This document shows positions 9,877 through 17,610 of a DNA stretch of 64,000 nt, one piece after another. The translations under genes and the position numbers were made by a program. Position 1 is the first letter of the stretch. Each line of letters opens with the position of its first letter. The notes under the pieces were generated by a model. That model was not told the origin of the DNA and made no database searches. It saw only the letters and a program-made list of their open reading frames with translations. The DNA lies in the NCBI RefSeq assembly GCF_001314605.1, contig NZ_LIHP01000016.1, forward strand, positions 310,001 through 374,000, read 5' to 3'. This stretch comes from Marinobacter sp. HL-58 (lineage in GTDB: Bacteria > Pseudomonadota > Gammaproteobacteria > Pseudomonadales > Oleiphilaceae).

Positions 9877-10251
9877 ATGACCAAGCATACTTCGAGAACA
9901 GGCGCTGCAGGCATTCTCGGCATCGCCGTGGTTTTGGGTGGCTGCGCCAGTTCTGGCGAGAGGCCGGACGGAGAACTGCAGACAGCTGAGTCAGCCATTC
10001 AACAGGCAGTATCATCGGACGCCCGCGACTTCGAACCCGTGCTGCTGAACCGGGCTCAGAACAAGGTAGCCGATGCGGAGCAATTGATCGACGCCGAAAA
10101 ATACCGGGAGGCCAGCCGCCTTCTTGAACAGGCCTCCGTCGACGCTCAGCTGGCCGGAGCCCGCTCGGACACCGCGAAGGCAGAACAGGCGGTTGAAGAG
10201 GTCAACAACAATATTGAGTCTCTTCGCCAACGAATCGAAGAACGCCAGTAA
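9877..10251 (+). CDS. DUF4398 domain lipoprotein
   Basis: A 124-residue exported lipoprotein: signal peptide ending in the lipobox VLGGCA (Cys near residue 23), then an alpha-helical DUF4398-type domain with repeated Ala/Glu-rich heptads (LNRAQNKVADAEQLIDAEKYREASRLLEQAS). AAGGAG precedes the start. It lies 26 bases before a gene with the same kind of helical region fused to an OmpA domain, so the two are probably one operon with a shared envelope role. The molecular function is not known. Confidence 0.85.
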   Translation: MTKHTSRTGAAGILGIAVVLGGCASSGERPDGELQTAESAIQQAVSSDARDFEPVLLNRAQNKVADAEQLIDAEKYREASRLLEQASVDAQLAGARSDTAKAEQAVEEVNNNIESLRQRIEERQ

Positions 10252-10277
10252 GGCCTCAGCGGAAACAGGAGATTGTT

Positions 10278-11087
10278 ATGAACAAGCGCAACATGACATT
10301 GGGCATGGCTGTGAGCTTATCTGTGCTTATGGCCGGCTGTGCCAGCACGCCCCAGGACAACGAGAAAGTTGATGAGGCCCGGGCCGCCTATGAAGAAATC
10401 CGCAATGATCCGAATGTTGCCCGCAGCGGCGATCGTCAATTGAGGAGCGCCAGGGACAATCTATCCCGTGCCGAGTCCCTGCTGGAAGATGGCGAAGATA
10501 TTGTCGAAATCGAACATGCCGCCTACCTCGCCAACCGTCATGCCCAAATCGCCCGTGAACAGGGCAGGCGTGCGGAGCTTCAGGAGCAGATCGATTCCGC
10601 AGAGGAGCGGCGCAAGGAACTTGAATTACAGATGAGCTCCAGCGAGGCTGAGCAAGCCCGGCGCGAAGCGGAAGAGCTCCGCCGGCAAATGGAAGAAATG
10701 CAGGCAGAGCAGACAGACCGTGGAATGGTGCTGACCCTTGGTGATGTGCTCTTCGACCTGGACCGGGCTGAACTCAAGTCCTCGGGTGAAGAAACCGTGA
10801 CCCGGCTGGCCGAGTTCATGAAAGAATATGAAGATCGCAGGGTTCGGGTAGAAGGCTATACCGACAGTACCGGCGAGGCATCCTACAACCAGGGCCTGTC
10901 CGAGCGCCGGGCAGAAGCTGTACGTGACGCCTTGGTTGACATGGGTATCAGCCGTGATCGTGTTGAAACCAAAGGCTTTGGCGAGGAGTACCCCGTGGCC
11001 AGTAATGACGATGCCAGCGGCCGGCAGCAGAACCGGCGGGTAGAGATCGTGATATCCGACGAAGACGGCAATATCGAAACGCGGTAG
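10278..11087 (+). CDS. OmpA-family peptidoglycan-binding lipoprotein with DUF4398-like N-terminus
   Basis: A 269-residue lipoprotein (lipobox LMAGCA). A DUF4398-like helical part (about 30-95) is followed by a charged coiled coil (about 95-150, EEAELRRQMEEMQ type) and a C-terminal OmpA domain (about 155-265). The OmpA domain carries the peptidoglycan-contact pattern: VEGYTDSTGEASYN, LSERRAEAVRDAL and RQQNRRVEIVI. Such proteins tether the outer membrane to the cell wall. It is second in a two-gene lipoprotein unit and is followed within 30 bases by a strong terminator. Confidence 0.9.
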   Translation: MNKRNMTLGMAVSLSVLMAGCASTPQDNEKVDEARAAYEEIRNDPNVARSGDRQLRSARDNLSRAESLLEDGEDIVEIEHAAYLANRHAQIAREQGRRAELQEQIDSAEERRKELELQMSSSEAEQARREAEELRRQMEEMQAEQTDRGMVLTLGDVLFDLDRAELKSSGEETVTRLAEFMKEYEDRRVRVEGYTDSTGEASYNQGLSERRAEAVRDALVDMGISRDRVETKGFGEEYPVASNDDASGRQQNRRVEIVISDEDGNIETR

Positions 11088-11112
11088 GCCTGATCTGCCT
11101 GCTGCTTTCTGG

Positions 11113-11150
11113 TCAAAAAAAAGCCCCGGCCAAGCCGGGGCAAGTTTTTT
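11113..11150 (+). terminator. Strong rho-independent terminator (probably bidirectional)
   Basis: A perfect 8-bp GC stem, GCCCCGGC / GCCGGGGC with a CAA loop, is flanked by eight A on the left and six T on the right. It ends the OmpA-lipoprotein transcript and, read on the other strand, could also stop transcription arriving from the DUF4397 gene at 11229. Confidence 0.93.
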
Positions 11151-11228
11151 CAGCAATGCAGTGAGTCAACGCTTTGGCAATTCACACTTATTCAATACGT
11201 TGCTGCTGCGTGATCTGGATCAGTTAGA

Positions 11229-12611
11229 TTATGGCGATACAAAATCATCGAACAGAATAAGACCAAGTTCGTCCAATGGTTCCATTCCCGCATCACGAGC
11301 AACCACCGTATATATCTGACCATTGCTCAACTCAACCGCTTCAGCGGTGATCGCTGGAGTACCGGAACCAGCCGGTGTGATATATACGTTGTAGGTTCCC
11401 TCCGCCACCGGCAGGTAGTCTGTGACGGCCTTGAAAGGAACATCTTCCAGGGTCGGCTCGGAATTTCCGATACCATCCTGGCTTCCTGGTACCAGATAGA
11501 CATCCACGTTACCGGCCTGGGTAGAAGCATGGATAATCCGCAAAGACGCCTGAGTTGCTATGCTGCGCACTTCATCCGCTTCCACCAGACCTTCAATGTT
11601 ATCCAGCAGGCCGACGGCAAGGACTGAATAACCCTGGCCGTTTGCGAGATCTTCAACGGTTTCTATCACTGGATCTGTAGTGCCTGTCGCAGCCACCTCG
11701 AGGAGCGTCTCACCAGCAGGCAAAGCTGCGTATCCATCCAGGAAGAACTCCGGAGAAACGTCACCAAATGCGATGTCCTCGAGAGCCAGAGCTTCATCCA
11801 CCAGAACGTCTACATTGGGTGCATCGGCGGAAGCATGCACAACTCGAACACCCGCCCCCTGATTCGCGTCGTAAATCTCAGAGACCTCTGCGCCATCAAC
11901 AACGATCAGGCTGATCGGGCTGGCACCATCGGCTGAAAAATTGGCCCCGGTGTTCTGTACTGCACCGATAAACAAATCGGCACCGGCAGGCAATGTGACA
12001 TCACCACTATCAAAAACCGGATCTGAGTCACCGGTGGCAGTAACCTGGATTCGGTAATCCCCCGCCGGAACAATTAATGGATCCTCTGTCACGGTTTCAT
12101 AGGACACGTCTGGCAGCAGGGGATCCTCGGCGGAAAGGTCATTACCCTCCCCGGCAGCCGTGACATAGATATCCACATTCGGCGCATTTGGTGCCAAATG
12201 ACCAATCAGCAACCTGGCATCGCTTCCCGAGCTGAAATCGGGCTCGTCTTCGAGGAAGACAAGAGGACTGATTTCGTTGACCGGACCGATCGCAACAATG
12301 TTGTACCGCGTTCCTGCTTCAAAACTGAAATCGGCCGGCCCTATAACCGTGGCGTTGCCGCCCGGAATAATGCCTTCAACCGCGATTTCATAGTCACCCA
12401 CCTCGGGTGTCAGCAGCGCTGCCTCTTTGAAGTCAGCGCTCTCAACTGCAGCTTCTCCGTTCACTAGAATATTGACTGGCGGCGCATCGGGCGAGGCGTG
12501 AATTACACGCACTTGTGATGTCACCGGCGACGAACTACTGGAACCATCAAAACAACCTGCGAGCACAATTGAGCTCGCAACCACTATTGGTAATGCATAC
12601 TTGCTTGTCAT
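11229..12611 (-). CDS. DUF4397 domain lipoprotein with four repeats
   Basis: A 460-residue secreted lipoprotein: signal with lipobox LAGC, a serine linker, then four imperfect repeats of about 105 residues. Each repeat opens with a form of VRVIHASPDAPPVNILV (near residues 34, 135, 257 and 358) and includes an AGDYRI/AEGTYNV strand and an IYTVVA-like strand. This is the DUF4397 beta-sandwich pattern found in surface and secreted proteins of unknown function. The protein is very acidic, as expected for a marine bacterium. It is monocistronic and divergent from the DUF6279 gene. Binding to a polymer or surface is conceivable but is inference only. Confidence 0.85.
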   Translation of the reverse strand: MTSKYALPIVVASSIVLAGCFDGSSSSSPVTSQVRVIHASPDAPPVNILVNGEAAVESADFKEAALLTPEVGDYEIAVEGIIPGGNATVIGPADFSFEAGTRYNIVAIGPVNEISPLVFLEDEPDFSSGSDARLLIGHLAPNAPNVDIYVTAAGEGNDLSAEDPLLPDVSYETVTEDPLIVPAGDYRIQVTATGDSDPVFDSGDVTLPAGADLFIGAVQNTGANFSADGASPISLIVVDGAEVSEIYDANQGAGVRVVHASADAPNVDVLVDEALALEDIAFGDVSPEFFLDGYAALPAGETLLEVAATGTTDPVIETVEDLANGQGYSVLAVGLLDNIEGLVEADEVRSIATQASLRIIHASTQAGNVDVYLVPGSQDGIGNSEPTLEDVPFKAVTDYLPVAEGTYNVYITPAGSGTPAITAEAVELSNGQIYTVVARDAGMEPLDELGLILFDDFVSP

Positions 12612-12822
12612 TGTTCTGCTCCTTCGATGCAGATGAAGATTACCGGTTTAAAGTGGTTCGAACCTGCACAGGTTCAGTCCCTGAACTATGCGTCAAAGCA
12701 ACTTACGGGTGTGCGCCGGAATCGGATTTACAAAATTTGACATTTGTTCTCGTTGCACGTGAACTCCATCTGAAAGCCTCCCGGCACCGTATGTTTCAGT
12801 ACACTCACCAAGATGAACAACC

Positions 12823-13692
12823 ATGCTCCGAACTTTCTGTATTGCGTTAATGAGTCTGCTGGTACTGGCGGGCTGCAGCTCCACCAAGCTGGCTTACCGC
12901 TACGCGGACTGGGGCATTGTCTGGTGGGTGGACGACTACATTCCCATGACATCAGAGCAGGAATCCCGATTGGAGCAGGACATTCGTGACCTCCGCCAGT
13001 GGCATTGCAGCACTGAACTGCCGCGCTATTCCGACTGGCTGGCCAGGCTGAAACAGGACGTTCGCGCCGGGGCTCTCGATGAATCCACGGTTGGCTGGCA
13101 CCAGGAGCAGCTGTTCTCTTTCTTCCCACCGTTGATGGACCGGGCAAAACCAGCCGCCACCCGGCTGCTGGCTGATCTGAGCGATCAGCAGGTCCGGCAG
13201 TTGCGAGAGAACATGAAGGAAAGCCAGCAGGAACTGGAGGAAGAGTTCCTGGCGGACAATCCTGAGAAAACACAGGCAGCCCGGGCAGAGCGCACCACCG
13301 AGCGGGTTGAGCGCTGGCTGGGGCCACTGAATGACCGGCAGCGGGAAACCGTCAGTGCCTGGTCTGATGCCCGGGGCCAGCAGACGGAAATCTGGCTGGA
13401 AGGCCGCCGCAACTGGCAACATGCTTTACTGGAGGCGCTAGAAGAACGGGATGAGGACGGCTTTGCCGACCGCGTCAGTTACCTGATCGACAACAACGAG
13501 GCCGTGCGTGGGGAAAGGTATCAGCAGATGATGTCAGAGAGCCGGCCTGCCATGGCGGAGCTGATGACAGAGCTCTTACAGCAGGCAGACCAGCGCCACA
13601 TTGATCATTTGGTGGGGCGGGCGGAAGAACTGGCAGGAGATTTCGATACCCTCGCCTGCGTCAGCGAAGATACCGAAAGCCGTAACAGCTGA
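12823..13692 (+). CDS. DUF6279 family lipoprotein
   Basis: A 289-residue lipoprotein (MLRTFCIALMSLLVLAGCSS, lipobox LAGC). The mature part is helical and rich in Glu, Gln and Arg, beginning KLAYRYADWGIVWWVDDYI, a conserved aromatic opening that I associate with DUF6279. Long amphipathic helices follow (KESQQELEEEFLADNPEKTQAARAERT pattern), and a C-terminal Cys lies near residue 279. No enzymatic motif is seen and the function is unknown. A TTGACA at 12734 may belong to its promoter, but the -10 match is poor. It converges on the SDR gene with a 2-base gap. Confidence 0.78.
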   Translation: MLRTFCIALMSLLVLAGCSSTKLAYRYADWGIVWWVDDYIPMTSEQESRLEQDIRDLRQWHCSTELPRYSDWLARLKQDVRAGALDESTVGWHQEQLFSFFPPLMDRAKPAATRLLADLSDQQVRQLRENMKESQQELEEEFLADNPEKTQAARAERTTERVERWLGPLNDRQRETVSAWSDARGQQTEIWLEGRRNWQHALLEALEERDEDGFADRVSYLIDNNEAVRGERYQQMMSESRPAMAELMTELLQQADQRHIDHLVGRAEELAGDFDTLACVSEDTESRNS

Positions 13693-13694
13693 CA

Positions 13695-14465
13695 TCAGAT
13701 CGTCAGGTAGCCGCCATCCACATTGATGCAGGTGCCGGTGGTGTAGCTGGAGGCACCTGACGCCAGGTAAAGCACTGTGCCGGCCATTTCGTCCGGATCG
13801 GCCACCCGCTTCATCGGAATGTGGGCCATGGCCTGCTTCTTGATAGCTTCGTTGCTGGTCAGCGCACTGGCGAACTTGGTGTCCGTCAGCCCCGGCAACA
13901 GGGCATTCACCCTCACCTTCTGCTGGCCCAGTTCCATGGCGAAGGACTTGGTCATGGAGATGACCGCCGCCTTGGTCACCGAGTAGATACCCTGGTAATG
14001 CCCCGGATTGACACCGTTTACAGACGCCACGTTAATGATGGAGCCGCCACCGTTTTTCTTCATGATCTGGGCACCACGGGCACACATGAAGAAATAACCG
14101 CGAATATTCACATCTACGGTCTTCTGGTAGGCGCCGAGGTCCGTATCTTCAATGGGGCCGAAATAGGGGTTGGCCGCTGCGTTGTTCACCAGGATATCCA
14201 GCTTGCCATGCTTTGACTCGATGTGCTGCCAGATGTCTTCGATCTGGTCCATCTCGCCGATATGGCAGGCATAGGCCTCGGCACTGCCACCGTTTTCGCG
14301 GATGCTGCCGGCAACCGCCTCGCAGCCGTCAATCTTTCGGCTGCTGACAATCACATGGGCGCCGTAATTGGCCAGGGTGCGGGCGATGCTCTCGCCAATG
14401 CCCCGGCTGGCACCGGTAATCAGGGCTACCTTGCCGCTCAGGTCAAACAGGTCTTGCTTGCTCAT
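13695..14465 (-). CDS. SDR family oxidoreductase (FabG-like)
   Basis: A 256-residue classical short-chain dehydrogenase: NAD(P) site GASRGIGESIA (residues 17-27), NNAAANP, and catalytic Ser and YSVTK (YxxxK) in IINVASVNGVNPGHYQGIYSVTK, ending in NVDGGYL. It is the last gene of a minus-strand cluster with an acyl-CoA dehydrogenase, an APH-type kinase and a histidine phosphatase, which suggests a 3-hydroxyacyl-CoA or hydroxyacid dehydrogenase. The exact substrate is not determinable. It follows the phosphatase by 16 bases. Confidence 0.88.
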   Translation of the reverse strand: MSKQDLFDLSGKVALITGASRGIGESIARTLANYGAHVIVSSRKIDGCEAVAGSIRENGGSAEAYACHIGEMDQIEDIWQHIESKHGKLDILVNNAAANPYFGPIEDTDLGAYQKTVDVNIRGYFFMCARGAQIMKKNGGGSIINVASVNGVNPGHYQGIYSVTKAAVISMTKSFAMELGQQKVRVNALLPGLTDTKFASALTSNEAIKKQAMAHIPMKRVADPDEMAGTVLYLASGASSYTTGTCINVDGGYLTI

Positions 14466-14481
14466 TACTCACCTCAATTCG

Positions 14482-15171
14482 TTATCGGAAGGTCACCAGG
14501 GAAGCATCTTCTGCTTCCAGATGACTGTAATTGTTGAAGACCGCGAGGCTGCGGCGGGCTCCTGAGTGCAGAATCCGGGTGACGCTGGTGTTGGCAATCA
14601 CGGAGTTCATTTCCAGTGCCTTGCGGTCACTCAGTTGCAGCAGATGCTGGGCTATAACCGCAATGGGCCCACCGGAAGTAGACACCAGGGTGTCGCCACC
14701 GTCTGTGTATTCGATCAGTTGCTCCAGGGCTGTGATCACCCGGCTACGGAAATCACTCCAGCTTTCGGAGTATTCATCATCGTGCTCACCGCTGACCCAG
14801 CGCACCATGGCCTCTTCAAATACCTGCTGAAACGCCCTGGCAGGCTTGGGAAAGGCGGCCAGATCCCGCGCCATGCGCTCGCGGTCTCCCCACTCGGGGC
14901 GCAGGCGCTCAACCACCTGGATATGGTCAAACTCGTTGAATCCCTCAACCGCCTGCATATCCGGAAGGGCATCGCCGTAGCCACTGGCCAGGGCTTCCAC
15001 CGTTTCACGATGACGCTCCATATTGCCGCCAAACACCGCGTTGGGCTTTACCTTGCCATACAGCCAGCGACCCAGAACACGGCCCTGCTCCCAGCCCCGG
15101 GGCGACAGTTGATCATAATTTTCCTTGCCGAAACTGGCCTGGCCGTGGCGGATCAGATAAATCGTTGCCAT
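14482..15171 (-). CDS. Histidine phosphatase superfamily protein (phosphoglycerate mutase-like)
   Basis: A 229-residue enzyme of the branch 1 histidine phosphatase clan. The catalytic RHG is at residues 8-10 (IYLIRHGQASFG), and further motifs are MERHRETVEAL and a second active-site His region VSTSGGPIAVIAQHLL; the usual GHG is replaced by SGGP, which is worth noting. Its start codon shares one base with the stop of the APH-type kinase gene (TAATG), indicating translational coupling. Kinase and phosphatase may therefore act on the same metabolite. It is not glycolytic GpmA, judging by length and motifs. Confidence 0.85.
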   Translation of the reverse strand: MATIYLIRHGQASFGKENYDQLSPRGWEQGRVLGRWLYGKVKPNAVFGGNMERHRETVEALASGYGDALPDMQAVEGFNEFDHIQVVERLRPEWGDRERMARDLAAFPKPARAFQQVFEEAMVRWVSGEHDDEYSESWSDFRSRVITALEQLIEYTDGGDTLVSTSGGPIAVIAQHLLQLSDRKALEMNSVIANTSVTRILHSGARRSLAVFNNYSHLEAEDASLVTFR

Positions 15172-16235
15172 TACAGGTCACTCGCCTCGATCAGTCGCTG
15201 ACAACGCTTCTCCAGATAGTTGGCAGCATGGCCGAAGGCAGCAAAGCGCTTGTCTTTGGTCTGGCCGTGGTAATAGCGGTAATAGATCTGCTGCACAATC
15301 ACCGCCAGGCGGAACAGGCCGTAGATTTCGTAGAAGTCGAAGTTATCGATTTTAAGACCGGACTTCTCCGCGTAGTAAGCGACCACTTCCTTGCGGGTCA
15401 GCATACCGGGGCGGTGTGTTGGCTGACGGCGCAACATCTGGAACGGGCCTTCATCGCCTGCCTCTATCCAGTACGCCAGGCTGTTGCCGAGGTCCATCAA
15501 CGGGTCACCGATGGTGGCCATTTCCCAGTCCAGCACGCCAATCACTTCAAACGGGTTGTCCGGGTTCAGCACCACGTTGTCGAAGCGGTAGTCATTGTGG
15601 ATAACCACCTGGGCGATGTCGTCCGGCATCTTGTCGTTCAGCCAGCCCATGACGGTTTCAAAATCACCCACGTCTTCAGTCTTCGCCTTGCGGAAGCGGT
15701 CGCTCCAGCCGCCGATCTGGCGCTGCACGTAACCGGCACCCTTGCCCAGCTTGTCCAGGCCCGTGGCCTTGGCGTCCACGTTGTGCAGGTCCACCAGTTT
15801 GTCGATCACGTTCAGGCACAGCTTGCGGGTATCCGCTTCACTGAGCTCGAAGTCCTTGGGGAAATCCTGGCGCAGGATGATGCCCTTCAGGCGCTCCATC
15901 ACGTAGAAGTCGCAGCCCAGTACGTCGTGGTCGTCGCAGATGGCGATGATGTTGGGCACATAGGGAAATTCGGGCTTGAGGGCCCGCATGACCTTTGCTT
16001 CCCGCAACATGTCGTGGGCGGACTTGGCGATCTTGCCGAAGGGTGGGCGGCGCAATACGTAGGAACGGTCGCCGTAATCCACCTGGTAGGTCAGGTTGGA
16101 AGCGCCGCCGGGGTACTGTTTGATTTCCGGCTTGCCTTCCAGGTCCGGAATGGCCTGCTTCATGAAGCGGTCAACAGCCGCGACATCCAGCTCTTCGCCT
16201 TCGCGGATATCAACAGCCTGGTCAATCTGGCTCAT
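15171..16235 (-). CDS. Phosphotransferase family protein (APH/ACAD10-11 kinase-like)
   Basis: A 354-residue kinase-like protein of the aminoglycoside phosphotransferase fold: ATP-binding GGASNLTYQVDYGDRSYVLRR near residues 43-64, catalytic loop VIHNDYRFDNVVLN, and metal-binding GVLDWEMATIGDPLMDLG. This is the branch that resembles the N-terminal domain of mammalian ACAD10/11 and the bacterial LvaA kinase, which phosphorylates 4-hydroxyacyl-CoA so that a partner acyl-CoA dehydrogenase-like enzyme can eliminate the phosphate. The acyl-CoA dehydrogenase-family gene two positions upstream fits that pairing. Antibiotic resistance is not implied. Confidence 0.85.
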   Translation of the reverse strand: MSQIDQAVDIREGEELDVAAVDRFMKQAIPDLEGKPEIKQYPGGASNLTYQVDYGDRSYVLRRPPFGKIAKSAHDMLREAKVMRALKPEFPYVPNIIAICDDHDVLGCDFYVMERLKGIILRQDFPKDFELSEADTRKLCLNVIDKLVDLHNVDAKATGLDKLGKGAGYVQRQIGGWSDRFRKAKTEDVGDFETVMGWLNDKMPDDIAQVVIHNDYRFDNVVLNPDNPFEVIGVLDWEMATIGDPLMDLGNSLAYWIEAGDEGPFQMLRRQPTHRPGMLTRKEVVAYYAEKSGLKIDNFDFYEIYGLFRLAVIVQQIYYRYYHGQTKDKRFAAFGHAANYLEKRCQRLIEASDL

Positions 16236-16273
16236 TCAGGGCTCTCCTATCGTCTTCGTTTTGTCCGCTCGTC

Positions 16274-16379
16274 AGCAAGCAAACAGGGCTTTCCTGAACA
16301 CGCTGTAAATACGTCCCTGTACGCTCGGCCTCCGCCATCCATGGCTCCGGACGGTTCTGGAAAGCCCTGTTTGCTTGCT
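16274..16379. repeat. Long palindromic repeat, copy A (21-bp perfect arms)
   Basis: The left arm at 16274-16294 and the right arm at 16359-16379 are perfectly complementary over 21 bases. The 64 bases between them contain, on the minus strand, GCCATGGATGGC followed by TACAGGGACGTATTTACAGC. The same core recurs in copies at 17273, 17471 and 47521, but the arms differ in each. It lies between the APH-type kinase gene and the preceding SDR gene and fills most of a 169-base gap. It could fold into a long hairpin in DNA or RNA and act as a terminator or a transcript-stabilising structure. Confidence 0.85.
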
Positions 16380-16404
16380 TCCTTATTTCGCAGTAAACCG
16401 GAAC

Positions 16405-17220
16405 TCAGGCTTTACCACCCATTTTTTTCATCCATCGCTTACTTTCCTGGTGCATCAACCAGTCAAACGCCTTGGGCGCATGGCGCTTGACCATCCACAT
16501 GCGACGCTCCCTGGCGTGGGGCAGGACCCAGAAATCGCCTTTCTCGACCGCACGGAGGATGTCATCCGCCACATCTTCTGCGGTAATGGTGGAGCGCTTC
16601 ATCAGTTTGTTGACGTTCTGCTGAATGCCGGGAATATCCGAACGCATACTGCTGGTCAGATTGGTCTGGAAAAACGCCGGGCACACACAACTGACGTGAA
16701 TGCCATCGTCCCGAAGCTCCTGGCTGAGGGTTTCCGAGAGCGCAATCACACCAGCTTTGGAGACATTGTAACTGTCCATCAGCGGCGCAAGCATCAACCC
16801 TGCCATGGAGGCAATGTTCACGAAAGCCCCGGAGCCCTGTTTCTTGAACTGGGGCGTAAACGCCTTACACCCACGCACGACACCCAGCACGTTGATGTCC
16901 AGGATCCATTCCCAATCGGCCATGGTGGTGTCTTCAATGGAACCTGCAGAAGCAACGCCGGCGTTGTTCACCACAACGTCCACCCCACCCCATTTACCGG
17001 TCAGATCGGCACAGATCTTCTCCAGGTCGGTCAGTCGGCGCACATCGCACTCGACAAAGTAACCTTCGCCACCGGCGTTGTTGATCTCCTTCTCCACGGC
17101 AACGCCCTGCTCCGGGTTGATGTCACCGATGCAGACCTTCGCGCCCTTTTTTGCATACCGCAACGCAATCGCCCGGCCCAGACCACTGGCCCCGCCGGTT
17201 ATAAATACTCGCTGTGTCAT
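16405..17220 (-). CDS. SDR family oxidoreductase
   Basis: A 271-residue short-chain dehydrogenase with GGASGLGRAIALRYA at residues 9-23, VVNNAGVASAG, a catalytic Ser in VNIASMAG and the YNVSK motif (YxxxK). The C-terminus is extended and basic (WMVKRHAPKAFDWLMHQESKRWMKK), typical of the SDR branch seen next to fatty-acid catabolic genes. It lies downstream of the acyl-CoA dehydrogenase gene, separated by 390 bases holding two palindromic repeats. A hydroxyacyl or alcohol substrate is likely, but this is inference. Confidence 0.86.
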   Translation of the reverse strand: MTQRVFITGGASGLGRAIALRYAKKGAKVCIGDINPEQGVAVEKEINNAGGEGYFVECDVRRLTDLEKICADLTGKWGGVDVVVNNAGVASAGSIEDTTMADWEWILDINVLGVVRGCKAFTPQFKKQGSGAFVNIASMAGLMLAPLMDSYNVSKAGVIALSETLSQELRDDGIHVSCVCPAFFQTNLTSSMRSDIPGIQQNVNKLMKRSTITAEDVADDILRAVEKGDFWVLPHARERRMWMVKRHAPKAFDWLMHQESKRWMKKMGGKA

Positions 17221-17272
17221 CGTTGTCTTCCGCTGGTTTCTCGTTTATTGAATATGGGTGCAAGAGCCGTCA

Positions 17273-17367
17273 ATGGGGAGGCCCTTCTGAAACACGCTGT
17301 GAATACTTCCCTGTACGCTCCGCTCCGCCATCCATGGCTCCGCAGGGTTTCCGAAGGGCCTCCCCAT
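17273..17367. repeat. Long palindromic repeat, copy B (21-bp arms)
   Basis: Arms at 17273-17293 and 17347-17367 match over 21 bases with one mismatch; a further six-base pair (GAGCCG with CGGCTC) lies outside them. On the minus strand the core reads GGAGCCATGGATGGCGGAG, then TACAGGGAAGTATTCACAGC, in the same order as copy A. The arm sequence has no resemblance to copy A. It occupies the first part of the 390-base gap between the SDR and acyl-CoA dehydrogenase genes. Confidence 0.85.
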
Positions 17368-17470
17368 CGCCGGCTCCCAAACATTTCAGTTAGCCGCTCC
17401 ACTTTTCCAGACAGCCTGTTGCTTTACTCCGCCACCCCTCACAGACCTGCTCCGGAGTTAGCCGGAGACG

Positions 17471-17569
17471 GCGGGAGGATATGTCAGAAACTGTACGGAG
17501 CCATGGATGGCGGAGTCCAAGCGTCACATGGATGTGCCGAAGGAGCGTGTTTCTGACATATCCTCCCGC
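17471..17569. repeat. Long palindromic repeat, copy C (21-bp perfect arms)
   Basis: Arms at 17471-17491 and 17549-17569 are perfectly complementary over 21 bases, with a near match continuing outward. On the plus strand the core is GGAGCCATGGATGGCGGAG, then CACATGGATGTG, then AGCGT next to the right arm. The second part resembles copy D rather than A and B, so the family has at least two core types. Orientation is opposite to A and B. It lies just downstream of the acyl-CoA dehydrogenase stop codon. Nothing else is seen in the gap 17221-17610. Confidence 0.85.
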
Positions 17570-17610
17570 CGGCTCCACCCTCCCAGTCAGAGGGCCACGA
17601 TAAAAGCAGC

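Noticed and set aside
12515..12850. 111-codon plus-strand open frame between the DUF4397 and DUF6279 genes
   Set aside because: It overlaps the 5' end of the DUF4397 gene and the DUF6279 start, has no ribosome site and no recognisable domain; most likely chance.
15171..16235. Aminoglycoside resistance gene
   Set aside because: The APH fold is shared, but the sequence pattern and catabolic neighbours fit the ACAD10/11-LvaA kinase branch.
15165..16490. Long plus-strand open frame (441 codons) over the APH-type kinase gene
   Set aside because: It is antisense to a gene with clear kinase motifs, has no recognisable domain and runs through a palindromic repeat; a shadow of high-GC codon use.
16375..17556. 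Long plus-strand open frame (393 codons) over the SDR gene and two repeats
   Set aside because: Composition is antisense-like (His/Gln/Pro-rich), it spans repeats and the opposite strand has a complete SDR.
16274..17569. CRISPR array or integron attC cassette array
   Set aside because: The repeats are not evenly spaced, arms differ between copies, and no cas or integrase gene or cassette structure is near.
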